Notes under the pieces: model-generated
Database searches by the model: none
Seen by the model: the letters and a program-made list of their open reading frames with translations, nothing else
Told to the model about the DNA's origin: nothing
NCBI RefSeq assembly: GCF_030463535.1
Contig: NC_132894.1
Location: 12,855,433-12,919,432, forward strand
Length of the DNA: 64,000 bases
Reading direction: 5' to 3'
Source of the DNA: Salminus brasiliensis
Taxonomy: Eukaryota > Chordata > Actinopteri > Characiformes > Bryconidae
In this document: positions 38,831 to 49,906 of the stretch, piece after piece
Numbering within the stretch: position 1 is the stretch's first letter
Layout of the letters: each line of letters begins with the position of its first letter
Position numbers and translations under genes: made by a program

Positions 38831-40157
38831 AGGGTCAAAATCAACCAGTAGAAAAGCTTCTATTATGCTTTGAGTATATTTCTCAGTATTTGTTTTTACT
38901 GTAATGACTGTCATGTTTGTGCAAAAGCCTCTGATGAGTAGATGAAGGTCAGGCAATATGGTGTCAGACTTTTGGACCACACTGTATAGCAGTGTTAGCG
39001 TTCAACAGTTCTTCCATCATAAGTGAAAGTATTAGAACAGAAGGCTGAAGCTACAGTGGGCACAGGCTCCGCAATACTGGATAAAAATACAAATACTCTT
39101 AAAACCTAATTCTAGTCTGTTGAATCATGATTTTTGCTGAAGCACGCAGACAGTAGACAATCAGAATTTGGCACCTACAGCTCAAAACAATTGTCCCAAC
39201 CTGACTTGTGTCCGCTGTCCAGGCTGGTGGAGGTGGTGTGGAATGTTTTTAGTACACTTTGGGCCTGGTAATACCAATCAGTCATCTCTTGAAATCCACA
39301 ACCTATTTGTTTCTGATCCATTTGTGTGCATCCTTTCACCCATCTTCTAACAACCACCTGTCACAAAGTCTCAAAGTGGCGTGAAGAGGCCAATCTACAG
39401 GAATCGTGCGACATAATCGTGTAAACATAGACCAGAATCTCACAGGAATATTTCCTACATCTTTTGAAATCCAAAGAAAATACAAATTATCAGTACAGTA
39501 ATAAAATGTTTGATGACAGTATGTATGTATTAAATTATTCATTTCAAATGCAGCCAGGTGGAGAATCAATACCAATGATTACTTAATCTCTGTAATGTAG
39601 TACAATAATAATAGGTGTGGCCAAAAAAAAAAAAAAACACAAGAAATATATGAGCTTAACAAAATTGAATTTTATTTTCAAAGGACTTTAGTATTTGCAA
39701 GAGCTAGGCTACATAGTGAATCACAGTGTAAAATGAAAACCATTGATACGAAAAAGGATAGAATAGAAATGTTGGTTCTTTGGCATGAAAAATAAACTGA
39801 AACCTGGAGCGCATTTCATGAAGTTAGCAGTTAGGTTTTGTAATTAAGACAAACTTTAAGACTGTCCTACATCCCTTGTTTTTCTATTGGGACAGTCTAG
39901 GATTATGGCTTAAAAGGTCACTATATACTCAAGTGTGATTAGTGCAACAGAAATGATAACACTGGCAAAGATTTAGAATATGGATCATTATTATATTAAT
40001 GAAGGTTTAGCAGAGCCCCATTCTCTTTTACAAACGACAAATTGCTACTGACTCTGCGGATTTAAGTTACCCAGCTAACTGAGAAATCATTCATGAAATA
40101 GCTTTCTTATAATACATGTAGTCATCCATAATGCTCACAATAGGTGGTAAAACATTT

Positions 40158-40310
40158 ATAGATGGGTTTTCAAACATAGATTAAGCCTAATATTGGTCTA
40201 AATTGGTCTAGCATTCATAGGGTTGCTTTTGTTTTTTTGTTTTTTTATTGTTTGTTTTGGGGAAGGTCCCCAATACTAGGCTTAATCCATGTCTGGGAAA
40301 CCGTCTCAGT
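40158..40310. mobile_element. MITE with about 36-bp inverted repeats
   Basis: The left arm includes ATAGATTAAGCCTAATATTGG (first 20 bases conserved). The right arm CCAATACTAGGCTTAATCCA is its diverged complement. Interior is T-rich, no ORF. Confidence 0.65.
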
Positions 40311-40983
40311 ATTCCAAGTAATGCCGTTGTTAATACTGACATATGTACCCTTTTTTAAAATTCACATAATACTGACCAATAAAGGTTAAACCCATCATAT
40401 TCTTCCAAACTCACACACCTGTCTGTATATTCCATTTATGATATTCCCCTTTTTCCTAGTCAGCATATAACATTTGGTCCCAAACACCTAATTCCATTTC
40501 TTACAGACAAACACTTTTAGCCTCCATTGAGCATAAATTAACTTGCACCAAGTTGCATAAGATGCTGGCCAAATACACCAACCGTGAAAGTGAGTCTTAA
40601 GGCAGTGGAGGGCATAGAATGAGGTAATATGGCATATTAATGAAGTGTCAATTTAAGAAAGACAACGTGTTGGTTTGTTTTGAGCTATCATGAGGCTATA
40701 GTTCTCACAGTTATTCACATACTGACTCTGAACTTAATGCTAACAGCTACATTTTTAGTTAATGCTCCAAGAAAATTACCCTCAAGAAGACTTAGTGTGG
40801 TTAGTGTGGTCATTTCTCATCACATTTCAGTAAATCCAGGCAAGTTCATTTTATGTGACTTGAATACAAAATGATGAACAAGAAACTTAATGATGCATCT
40901 GAATATTGAAAAATAAGGACCAACCTAAAGAATAAAGTAAGAAAAAAAAAAAGGTGTCCTGGACAGATGGGACCTCTTCAGGT

Positions 40984-43044
40984 CTATGTGAGTCCGATCT
41001 CCTCCAGTACACTGCGTGGTGCTTCTGCTTCCTGCAAGGGAAAAAGAAAGGGTGAAAATTGCACTTATGGCCAAGCTGTCACATGTGTTCAAGAGTAAAT
41101 ACAGTCAGTGATTCTTGAGGTTTGTTAAGAGCAGAATGATTACAGAATCATTTGGGGGGGCACTTGTGGCTTAAGGTTAGAGATTGTAGAAGCAAGACTG
41201 CCAGTTTGATCTGGCCCTGCATGTCCAAAGTTTGTAAACTAAAGTTACTAACAGGGTGTTTATCCACCCTTGCAGCAGCAACCACCGCTACTCTTCTAGG
41301 AAATAATTACACTAGCTGTTGGAACATTGTTGTGAGGACTGGACTGCATTAAACCACAAGAACATTAGTGAGGTTAGGTGCAAGTGTTGGATGATTAGTT
41401 CTGGAGCACAAACACCACTCCAACTCTCCCAACACTACTGGATGAAGCTCCAACTTTTGGAAATATAGTACCAAAACAAAGTCAAATATTAAAATGTGAG
41501 CTTGAGATAATACTATAAAGAGTGCAGATTGTCCCACCTCTTGTAACATATCCGCCTGTTCAATGGCCTTCAAAACAATCTTCTTGGACGTCTCCTGAGC
41601 TTCCCCACCCAGTATAAACTCATCCAAAATGTAGTATGCCTTCTCAAAGTTAAAGATGATGTCTAGCTCACAAACCTGAATGAGACAGGACACAAATATA
41701 CAGGTACAGCACAAGCATAAGAACAGAGAAAATTGTAACTGATGAAAAACTTGTCTGGGTAAAGACTGAGCACTAACCAGGACCAACATGCAACTCATAC
41801 TAAAATAAAACTCACACTGCCAAAATACTTGTCCAACAGCTCTACATATCTGTGGATGATCTCGAGGGTTATTAGTTCATTCTCCTGGTCTTCCACAGCA
41901 CAGCAGAAATACAGGCTGGCATACCTGAAACAGAAAGGATACAACAATCAGAACATATATGAACAGACTGAACTGACTGAAATAAACTTAAAAGGAATCT
42001 ACCAAATTTCTGTTCAATAACACTTTGTTGAGACTTGGTGACTAGGAGTTTTTTACAATATTGAACTGACATGTCTAAGTTCTTGTATGCAAGCTTGTGT
42101 TTAGTGTCCTTAAACTTAAAATGTAGGTAAATGGCTTATCTGGAAACCAAGGGACATTAAGCACTTCAGACGTCTGGTTCCCATCACCACCGCTGCAAGC
42201 TAATCGAAATGTAACTTTCTCCAGAACAAAGCATCTCACATCAAACCACCCGCAATGACTGTTTGCATCTTAATGATTTTATTATGCAGATATTTCACAA
42301 AACTAGTAAAACCAGAATTCCCATTTAAAATGACTGCTCTGGCTTAGTGCTGCAGATTATATAATAACTAATATTAGACAAGTGATATAAGCTACAAGTT
42401 TGTCTGGGCCTTAACCAGACTGTGACAACAATGATGATGATGAGGAGGAGGAGGAGGAGGAGGAGGATGCCTCCAACACTCACCGCCAACTATGCTTGTG
42501 TACACTTACACATTTGATCACAGTTCATGCATAATTTGCACTTCCTTCTGACTACAGGTGGCATTAAACCACTTTTGTCTTGGCTGGCAAACACCACAAC
42601 GTCAGAGAGACACTGATCTCAACATGCACTAAGCATATGAAGATCACTGCTGTGCTAAGTCTGGCCCATCATGCAATCTGAGTTCAGATGAGAATGACAT
42701 CAGGTGAGCTCTAGTCTGTACTTGCAGACCTTTACAGAGGGCGGACTTCATTCGGTAAGGTGGCCAGTGAGTGAAAGCTCATGCAGGAGTTTGCAAAGAA
42801 GTGAATGAGTGAGTGAATACAATGCCGCTGATCTGAAAATGCCTCTGCACAATGACAGTACTGACCTCTTGTAGACAATTTTCAAGTCTCTCCACTCAAG
42901 GAAACTGCACATCTTGGGTTTGCGAGCTAGCACCATCTGGATCACCTCACGGGAGATCTTCTTCTTCTGGGTATCAGACAGGGGCACGTACCATTTCTGC
43001 AGTCGCAGCTTCCCCTGCCGACTGAACAGCAGCATGAACTGCAT
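40984..43044 (-). CDS. ap1s2: AP-1 complex subunit sigma-1B
   Basis: Small sigma subunit of the AP-1 clathrin adaptor at the trans-Golgi network and endosomes, where family members help bind dileucine sorting signals. Four coding exons (complement 43044-42866, 41924-41816, 41675-41538, 41031-40984) give 157 aa, the exact family length. A longin-like fold runs through the protein: [19 protein letters not shown] at the N-terminus, the clathrin adaptor small chain block [43 protein letters not shown] and the C-terminal [20 protein letters not shown] and the C-terminus pick AP1S2 over AP1S1 and AP1S3. The ATG follows the acceptor directly, so the first exon (ending 43781 with GTAAGG donor) is untranslated. 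Next to zrsr2, as in human Xp22.2. Confidence 0.95.
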
Positions 43045-43780
43045 CTAACAGGGGACCATAATAGAAGAAATTATAGCCAATATACCAATTGCAAAAATAC
43101 TATAAGAAACCATAAAATATCTACTAATTAAACTTATTATTACAAATTATCTCATTTTATTTAGCTAACTATATTATTGTAATGCTGTAGCATAGCAGTC
43201 CATAACAAATTACAGTAACTGTAATTTGCTTCAGGATTTGAAGAGATAGCTAGCTAGCTATATATATTCAAAGATATAAAACTGGCTACAGCAAACCAGG
43301 GTGAGCACAGCATCAATTTGTTCATCAGTAAAAACTTAATTTCTGACATGAATCCCTCCGACACAGCCAACTCATATCGTTGGGGGGCTGTCTGTAGTGC
43401 TCAGCCACTCCCCAGCGTATGCGGCATTGTCCACACAAGCTAGCTAACTGTTACTTGTTGGCCTTGTTAAACATCTCTTTTCTCTCTCTCTGTAGTTAAA
43501 ACCAGAATAGCTAATGCTTGTTGAGCAGTAGCAAATACATACTAAACCTCTAGAGCACATAAATAAACTGTTACACCCCCATATTCACTCTTTAAAATCA
43601 ATGTTTTGGACGCTTTCAGAGCACAGCGTTTAGCATAGCCAAGTTAACATTCCGGTTCCCTTTTTTTCCATATGACGCAAACTGAACCGCTAACCAGCGA
43701 GCTAACACACCACATACCGACAGCTACCAGCCTAAAAGCTGGCGTTACTGTCTCCGAATAAAGCACAATAATCTCCTTAC

Positions 43781-43900
43781 CTTTCCTTAACGTACTCTTA
43801 CAATACGACTGAACTCGATCGCATGGATTTAGCTAGCTCTCATCCACAGAGATGAGTCCCTCATCACTCTTTTCCCCTCACTTGTTTATTCAGTTGATGA
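43781..43900 (-). other. Probable untranslated exon 1 of ap1s2
   Basis: The minus strand reads ...TTAAGGAAAG then GTAAGGAG, a strong donor, at 43781/43780, while the coding exon begins directly at an acceptor at 43044. The upstream edge is a guess because no clear TATA box is seen. Confidence 0.5.
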
Positions 43901-44253
43901 AGCGGGAACACGCTCTCATTGGTTCAAACTCTCAGCGTTGAGGCTCACCATTGGCCAAGACTGCCTCTGAGTTGGAAGAATAAAGATAAGCCACACAGAC
44001 AGTCTGGTGAAACTGTTTTCTGCAGGATTAATATCTTTCTTGTTCAATTAAATGTTTTTGATGTTAAACAGATGTTTTGCTATTCACTGAGTCATGTCTT
44101 AAAAAGGGAATAATGTCTAATTGCATTGCCAAACACCAGAGGGCGCTCTCAGTAAGAGACACTCTGAGTGTGTGTAACTCCTACTTTGTCCACCAGGAGG
44201 CAGTGGATGTGCGGCTCTGATGGTTAAAAGCTGCTCAGATCAGCTCTGCTCTT
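43901..44253. promoter_or_regulatory. ap1s2 / first 7SL divergent interval
   Basis: About 350 bp between the ap1s2 5' end and the first 7SL gene. It holds two CTCF-like motifs (CACCAGAGGGCGCTCTC at 44134-44150; TCCACCAGGAGGCAGTGG at 44189-44206) and the TATA-like TTAAAAG at 44224-44230. The array-type sequence begins at about 44132. Confidence 0.55.
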
Positions 44254-44550
44254 GCCGGGCGCGGTGGCGCGCGCCTGTAATCCAAGTTACTGGGAGGCTG
44301 AGGCTGGCGGATCGTTTGAGCTCAGGGGTTCTGGGCTGTAGTGGACTATGCCGATCGGGTGTCCGCGCTAAGTTCGGTATCGATATGGTGCTCCTGAGGG
44401 AGCTCGGGACCACCAGGTCGCCTAAAGAGGGGTGAACCGGCCCAGGTCGGAAACGGAGCAGGTCAAAGCCCCCGTGCCGATCAGTAGTGGGATCGCGCCT
44501 GTGAATAGACACTGCAGTGCAGCCTGAACAAGACAGCGGGACTCAGTCTT
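44254..44550 (+). ncRNA. rn7sl: 7SL (SRP) RNA gene, copy 1 (alpha)
   Basis: RNA scaffold of the signal recognition particle, which targets nascent secretory proteins to the ER; made by RNA polymerase III. The 297-nt gene aligns end to end with vertebrate 7SL (human about 299 nt). It has the 5' Alu domain from GCCGGGCGCGGTGGCGCG through TGTAATCC, helix 6 with its GGAG tetraloop (CCTGAG-GGAG-CTCGGG), the SRP54-binding helix 8 (GGTCGGAAACGGAGCAGGTC), GATCAGTAGTGGGATCGCGC, and the 3' Alu half closing at GACTCAGTCTT with a T-run terminator. TTAAAAG sits at -30. It differs from the array consensus at three sites (including CTAAAGAGG for CTAAGGAGG in the helix 7 region). Confidence 0.94.
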
Positions 44551-44660
44551 TTTTTCTTTTTTTTTTTAAATCCTTTAATAAAACTGTGTTCAAATAATAA
44601 TACAAGTTTATTAAAATCGCTTTACATAATTATTTTCAATGTGTGTTTAAGGATTGTTTT

Positions 44661-44970
44661 ACACACACTCCACATAGCATTAATAAAAAGGATGTACTCT
44701 ATATCTTAACACCACAACCAATAGTGAAAACTCTAGATTTACTGGAATATTGTGACAGAAATTTAGTCATTTAATATTTCAGAATTAGTCTGTATTCATT
44801 TCTTGCCTATAAAACTGTACAGAAATGAGAAGATCTTCTCTTTCACTGTTAAATCCTCCTCTTCACTACACTGCCTCCCCGTGGACAAAACGGAACTTTG
44901 CACGCCATCATTTCAACACTTCGTGTTTTCCCCAGCGGGAGGCGCTGTTTACACCGTTACATTTTCATCT
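44661..44970 (+). repeat. Conserved spacer block, copy 1
   Basis: Sequence conserved downstream of alpha and beta 7SL copies, from ACACACTCCAC to TTACATTTTCATCT. It centres on CACTACACTGCCTCCCCGTG, GACAAAACGGAACTTT and GCGGGAGGCGCTGTTTACAC. The last part contains a CTCF-like CCAGCGGGAGGCGCTG. This alpha version has TATAAAACTGTACAG upstream. Frames are not conserved between alpha and beta versions, so it is unlikely to be protein-coding; function unknown. Confidence 0.6.
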
Positions 44971-45286
44971 ACAACTGGAGTCTCAGATACATATTGAATG
45001 CATTGTTGATTTTTATAAATCGGAGAAACTTGAAAGTGTAAACAGATAAACAAGTAATCAAATTAAAGCAAAACTGAACTATGTTCAGTCGTTTAGAAAA
45101 AGCACAAGTTCTTTCTGATTGCTTAATTTCAATACACAAAAATAAAAATGCTAAAAACTCTTGTGCATTCCATATGTTATTTTTTCAATGTGGAAAATTA
45201 AGCAAATAAACACTAATTGCGCATGAAAAGAAAGTAATACTCTTATACTAAATCAAATGTATTATATAATTAGTAGCAGTGGTAGT

Positions 45287-45360
45287 AGAATTATTATTAT
45301 TATTATTATTAATAATAATAACAATAGTAATAATAATAAAAATACATTATACGTTATTAT
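45287..45360. repeat. ATT/AAT trinucleotide microsatellite
   Basis: TTA repeats followed by AATAAT repeats in the alpha spacer; the matching tract in the second alpha unit is at about 62033-62095. Confidence 0.85.
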
Positions 45361-45597
45361 ATTACACAGATCATCATAGCTAAATTTATAATGGTGTTAT
45401 CATTATTGTTGTTATTATTAATATTAAGTCAAAGGGGGTTTTTGAATTGCTTTTTTAGCAAATCAAGCTAGTGCCCAAACCTTTGCACGATGCTGCTCCG
45501 TTTTTTATCATAACTTCAAATCCACTTTCTGTTAGACTCTCTTTGGGTGTGTGTAACTTGTGTGAGTTTGATGGTCGCTTAGACGGACTCTGTTCTC

Positions 45598-45894
45598 GCC
45601 GGGTGCGGTGGCTCGTGCCTGTAATCCAAGTTACTGGGAGGCTGAGGCTGGCGGATCGTTTGAGTTCAGGGGTTCTGGGCTGTAGCGGACTATGGCGATC
45701 GGGTGTCCGCGCTAAGTTCGGTATCGATATGGTGCTCCTGAGGGAGCTCGGGACCACCAGGTCGTCTAAGGAGGGGTGAACCGGCCCAGGTCGGAAACGG
45801 AGCAGGTCAAAGCCCCCGTGCCGATCAGTAGTGGGATCGCGCCTGTGAATAGACACTGCAGTGCAGCCTGAGCAAGACAGCGGGACTCAGTCTT
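45598..45894 (+). ncRNA. rn7sl: 7SL RNA gene, copy 2 (beta)
   Basis: Full length, with flank type beta: no TATA-like box at -30, where the sequence reads TTGATGGTCGC. Seven or so changes from consensus, mainly in the 5' Alu domain (GGTGGCTCGTGCC) and ATGGCGATCGG for ATGCCGATCGG. The S domain is unchanged. Terminator TTTTT. Confidence 0.92.
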
Positions 45895-45989
45895 TTTACA
45901 TATACAGAAAATATCTTTTAATGAAACTCTACTCAAATAATAATAATTTAATAAAAATAGCTTAAATTATTATTTTGTATGTTTGATTA

Positions 45990-46221
45990 AGGATTTGTCA
46001 TACACACACTCCACGTAGCCTAAATAGAACGGCTTCATCTTAACACCCAAACCTGCACAGAAATGAGCAGATCTGTTCTTTCTGACCGCTGTTTTCCGTT
46101 AACTCTCCCTCGTCACTACACTGCCTCCCCGTGGACAAAACGGAACTTTTGTTCGCCGTCATTTCAACAGTTTGTGTTTTCGCCAGCGGGAGACGCTGTT
46201 TACACCGTTACATTTTCATCT
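45990..46221 (+). repeat. Conserved spacer block, copy 2
   Basis: Beta version of the block; the 3' core reads GCGGGAGACGCTGTTTACAC (one change in the CTCF-like core). Confidence 0.55.
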
Positions 46222-46517
46222 ATAACTGAGTCTCAGGAAAAAGACCCCTGTTTCAATTAAATTCATTGTTGATTTATTTTGTTAATCGGAGAAAAAGTGA
46301 AGGTGAAAATAGATGAACAAGTATTCAGGTTCTTAAACTGAAGTAAACTGAACCCATCACATTTTTATAAACATTTTCCGTTTGGGCAAAGCACAATTTC
46401 TTTCTATTTGTTCAAAAACATTGCCACTTTATATCTCCTTTCAATGTGGAAAATTAAGCAAATAAACATAAATTGTGCATGAAAATGTAGTAATACTTTT
46501 ATACTACACCAAATGTA

Positions 46518-46652
46518 TTACTGTTATTATTATTAGTAGTAGTAATAGTAGTAGTAGTAATAATAATGATAATAATAATAATAATACATTATACATAATT
46601 ATATTATACACTCAACCACAACGGCATTTATTATTATTATTATTATTATTAT

Positions 46653-46687
<35 letters not shown>

Positions 46688-46860
46688 ATAATACTAATAA
46701 TACTACTAATACTACTAATAATAATAACAATAACAATAATAATAATAATACATTATACATAATTATATTATATACTCAATCACAACTGCATTTATTATTA
46801 TTATTATTATTATTATTTATATTATTATTATTATTACGATTGCTACACATATTTATATTA
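46518..46860. repeat. Compound TTA/AGT/AAT microsatellites
   Basis: Long alternating trinucleotide tracts (46518-46590, 46627-46755, 46793-46835) in the beta spacer. Equivalent tracts in other units differ in length. Confidence 0.9.
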
Positions 46861-47040
46861 TTATTAATGACAACAGTGGTGACACTTTCTTCTTTTTGTT
46901 CTTCCTCTTTTACTTCTTGAAGGTATTTTGCAGTCAAACGGGGTTGTGATTTGCCTTTCTAGCAATTCTGCGAGCAGTTCCCAAATTGAACAGTCCCAAA
47001 CTGGCCTACACCATTCTTCTTAACTTCCATTACTTAATTA

Positions 47041-49380
47041 AATCAAATCAAATCAAATTTTATTTGTCACATACATAGTCATACACAGTATAACTTGCAG
47101 TGAAATGCTTTTATGACAGTCTGCCCACATCAAAGCTATACAATAAAGATCTACATTTAAACTTAACTAAACCTTAACTTAATGAAGTAAAGTGCAAAAG
47201 TGCAAAAGAAAAATAAATTAAAAAAATAAAAATAGAATAAGTTACATTCAAGTTAAAAAATAAAATATAAAAATATGAAAATATAGAAATATAGAAATAT
47301 AAGCAAAAAAAATACAAATATATATACACAGATGAAATAGTGCGTGTCTGTGTGTGTGTGTATATATATATATGTATGTATACATATGTACATATTTATC
47401 TGTATGTGAGTGTATGTGTGAGTTAAAAAGAAATGTTTTCGTAATTGTCCGTAGTGTGTTTTCCGCGAGCCATGGTTGTGTATTGTAGTGAGTGAGGGTC
47501 CAGTTTATGTATGTAGATTTTTTTAATTTAGTGTCTTAGTCCCTGTCCCCATTCAGGGCACGGATGGCTCGTGGAAAGAAGCTCCTCCTCATTCTCTCTG
47601 TGTTAGCCTTCAGGGTTCTTAAGCGTTTCCCCGAGGGCAACAGAGAAAACAGTCCATTGTTGGGATGACTGGGGTCCTTCACAATCTTCTTGGCCTTGGT
47701 CCAACACCGCTTCTTGTAGATGGACTGCAGGTCAGGAAACTCCATCCTAGTGATTCGCTCTGCTGAACGTCTCACTCGTCGTAGCGCTTGCCTGTCCTGC
47801 TTGGTGCTGTTCCCAAACCAGACTGTGATGTTCCCCGTGAGGATGCTCTCGATGGTGCAGGAGTAGAAGGATCGTAGTACCTTGGAGGGCAGTCTGAAGT
47901 CCCTCAGTCGTCTCAGGTGGTATAGGCGCTGACGAGCCTTCTTCGTTATGGTGTTGATGTGGCAACTCCATGACAATTCCTGAGAGATGGTCACTCCAAG
48001 GTATTTGAAGCTTTCTACCCTATCCACTGCCGTTCCACTGATGTGGACAGGTTGGTAGCTCCTCTGCTGTTTCCTGCTAAAGTCCACAATCAGCTCCTTC
48101 GTTTTGCTGGCATTTAGCTGGAGATTATTATCCTGGCACCAGTTCTCCAGGGTTCTAATCTCTTCCAGGTAGGCCTTCTCTTTATTTCCTGAGATCAGGC
48201 CCACCACAACTGTGTCGTCAGCAAACTTAATGATGTTGGTGGAGCTGGAAGTGGCTTTGCAGTCTGAGGTGTACAGCGAGTACAGCAGAGGGCTAAGGAC
48301 ACAGCCCTGAGGGGCTCCGGTACTGAGGGTGAGGGTGGGTGAGACATGCTTGCCTACCCGAACAGCTTGTGGTCTGTTTGTGAGGAAGTTGGAGATCCAG
48401 TCACAGATGGATGGGTGGAGACCTAGATCTTCCAGCTTTGTGGTGAGTCTTGAGGGAATAATAATGTTAAAAGCTGAACTGTAGTCCACAAACAGCATTT
48501 TAACATAATTACCCCTCCCAGCATCCAGATGTGTCATCGACATGTGGAGAAGGTGAGCGATGGCATCATCTGTGGAACGGTTTGGACGGTATGCAAACTG
48601 AAACGGGTCCAGGGTGTCGGGCAGTGTGGATGTGATGAAGTCTCTCACCAGCTTCTCGAAGCACTTCATCACGACTGATGTGAGGGCGACTGGGCGGTAG
48701 TCGTTGAGGCAGGCTGGCTGTGGTTTCTTCAGGACAGGAACGATGATGGACTGTTTGAAGCACGATGGAACAATCCCCTGCGTCAGTGAGAGATTAAAGA
48801 TGTCCGTGAATACCGGGGCTAGCTGATCTGTACAGGCTTTTAGGACTCGACCACAGATGCCATCGGGTCCCGCAGCCTTCCTGGTATTCACTCTCCTGAA
48901 CACCCGCCGTACATCTCTCTCTGTGATGGTGAAGGCTCTTTGTTCTCTGACGTGCTCCTCTATGTCAGCTGTGCCGGTGTTACTGTAGTTAACGTTGCCG
49001 GCTGCAGCATCAAAGCGAGCATAAAAGGTGTTTAGCTCGTTCGCCAGAGATAAGTCTGCACATCCCAGTCCACAGGGTGGGCTCCTATAGTCCGTTATTG
49101 TTCTCAGTCCCTGCCACAGGCTCCTAGAGTCGTTTTGCTGGAACTGGGACTCTAGTTTCCTCCCGTAGCGCTGCTTCGCCTCCTTTACCGCCTTCCTTAC
49201 TCCATATGACGCAGACTTGTATTCCTGCATATCTCCGCTGATCAGTCCCGTGTTGTAGGCAGCAGTGCGGGCATTCATAGCCTCCCGGATGCTTTTATCC
49301 ACCCAGGGCTTCTGGTTGGGAAATGTTTTGACTGTAGATTTCTGGACGGTGTCGTCCGCTACTTTCCCGATAAAACCCGA
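47041..49380 (-). mobile_element. 5'-truncated L2/CR1-like LINE
   Basis: A 2.34-kb non-LTR retrotransposon inserted in a beta/gamma junction. On the minus strand it ends with GTGACAAATAAAATTTGATT and further TTTGA-type tail repeats (47041-47065), the usual 3' end of a fish L2-like family. The 5' end stops inside ORF2, so the endonuclease is missing. TAATTA is duplicated at 47035-47040 and 49381-49386. Gamma units at about 52939 and 56420 read straight through the same site (CTTAATTACTTTACGATATC), showing the empty target. Confidence 0.9.
47536..49302 (-). CDS. LINE ORF2 reverse transcriptase (N-terminally truncated)
   Basis: 588 codons without a stop; the frame stays open upstream of this Met to the truncation point near 49380. 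Reverse transcriptase motifs are in order: RKAAGPDG (142-149), DYRPVAL (201-207), catalytic VDYSSAF (272-278), GAPQGCVLSPLLYSLYTSD (329-347), catalytic FADD (360-363) and ESFKYLGV. The C-terminal RMRRSFFPRAIRALN is typical of the L2/CR1/Jockey group. The apurinic endonuclease domain is absent. The clean frame implies a young insertion; it cannot move on its own without the missing N-terminus. Confidence 0.9.
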   Translation of the reverse strand: MDKSIREAMNARTAAYNTGLISGDMQEYKSASYGVRKAVKEAKQRYGRKLESQFQQNDSRSLWQGLRTITDYRSPPCGLGCADLSLANELNTFYARFDAAAGNVNYSNTGTADIEEHVREQRAFTITERDVRRVFRRVNTRKAAGPDGICGRVLKACTDQLAPVFTDIFNLSLTQGIVPSCFKQSIIVPVLKKPQPACLNDYRPVALTSVVMKCFEKLVRDFITSTLPDTLDPFQFAYRPNRSTDDAIAHLLHMSMTHLDAGRGNYVKMLFVDYSSAFNIIIPSRLTTKLEDLGLHPSICDWISNFLTNRPQAVRVGKHVSPTLTLSTGAPQGCVLSPLLYSLYTSDCKATSSSTNIIKFADDTVVVGLISGNKEKAYLEEIRTLENWCQDNNLQLNASKTKELIVDFSRKQQRSYQPVHISGTAVDRVESFKYLGVTISQELSWSCHINTITKKARQRLYHLRRLRDFRLPSKVLRSFYSCTIESILTGNITVWFGNSTKQDRQALRRVRRSAERITRMEFPDLQSIYKKRCWTKAKKIVKDPSHPNNGLFSLLPSGKRLRTLKANTERMRRSFFPRAIRALNGDRD

Positions 49381-49579
49381 TAATTACTTTATGATATCAT
49401 CTCCTACTGTCTCACCATTGCCTTTTTCTGCTTTTTAAGTGCTCAAACATTTCTAAAAGTTCTCAAAGATCTCAAATTTCCCAAACCCTTGCATGGTGCT
49501 GCTCTGTTTTTATAAAACCCCAAAGGATACTTTCTGTTAGGTGTGTGTAAGTGTGTGTGCCTGTTAAATCTTCCTCTGG

Positions 49580-49586
49580 TTAAAAG
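49580..49586 (+). promoter_or_regulatory. TATA-like box of 7SL copy 3
   Basis: TTAAAAG starting exactly 30 bp before the RNA start. Identical boxes at the same distance: 44224-44230 (copy 1), 53156-53162 (copy 5), 56640-56646 (copy 7) and 60958-60964 (copy 9). Absent from copies 2, 4, 6, 8 and 10. Role inferred from Pol III upstream promoters. Confidence 0.6.
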
Positions 49587-49609
49587 CTGCTCAGATCAGC
49601 TCTCCTTTC

Positions 49610-49906
49610 GCCGGGCATGGTGGCGCGTGCCTGTAATCCAAGTTGCTGGGAGGCTGAGGCTGGCGGATCGTTTGAGTTCAGGGGTTCTGGGCTGTAGTGG
49701 ACTATGCCAATCGGGTGTCCGCACTAAGTTCGGTATCGATATGGTGCTCTTGAGGGAGCTCGGGACCACCAGGTCGTCTAAGGAGGGATGAACCGGCCCA
49801 GGTCGGAAGCGGAGCAGGTCAAAACCCCCGTGCCGATCAGTAGTGGGATCGCGCCTGTGAATAGACACTGCAGTGCAGCTTGAACAAGACAGCGGGACTC
49901 AGTCTT
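49610..49906 (+). ncRNA. rn7sl: 7SL RNA gene, copy 3 (gamma)
   Basis: The most diverged copy (about nine changes). These include GGGCATGG at the 5' end, ATGCCAATCGG, GCTCTTGAG in helix 6, and CGGAAGCGG for CGGAAACGG at the helix 8 tip (GAAA to GAAG, still fitting GNAR). Length and terminator are intact. It may be functional or drifting. Confidence 0.9.

Larger units (their letters stand above)
37676..40983. other. zrsr2/ap1s2 tail-to-tail region with transposon relics
   Basis: No gene is seen. The zrsr2 poly(A) signal is at 37788-37793. Then come a near-palindromic element (37949-38137), a decayed tRNA SINE on the minus strand (about 38640-38830), an A-rich run at about 39625 and an inverted-repeat MITE (about 40158-40310). 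The ap1s2 3' UTR enters from the right; possible minus-strand AATAAA signals are at 40249-40244 and 39676-39671. Confidence 0.55.

Noticed and set aside
46063-46260. Repeated small frame MSRSVLSDRCFPLTLPRHY... in the conserved spacer block
   Set aside because: The alpha version reads a different frame in the same DNA, so coding constraint is not supported.
46475-46762. Frame rich in Ile, Leu, Val and Asn runs, and CRISPR-like regular repetition
   Set aside because: It is trinucleotide microsatellite read as codons; there are no spacers of unique sequence and this is a vertebrate genome.
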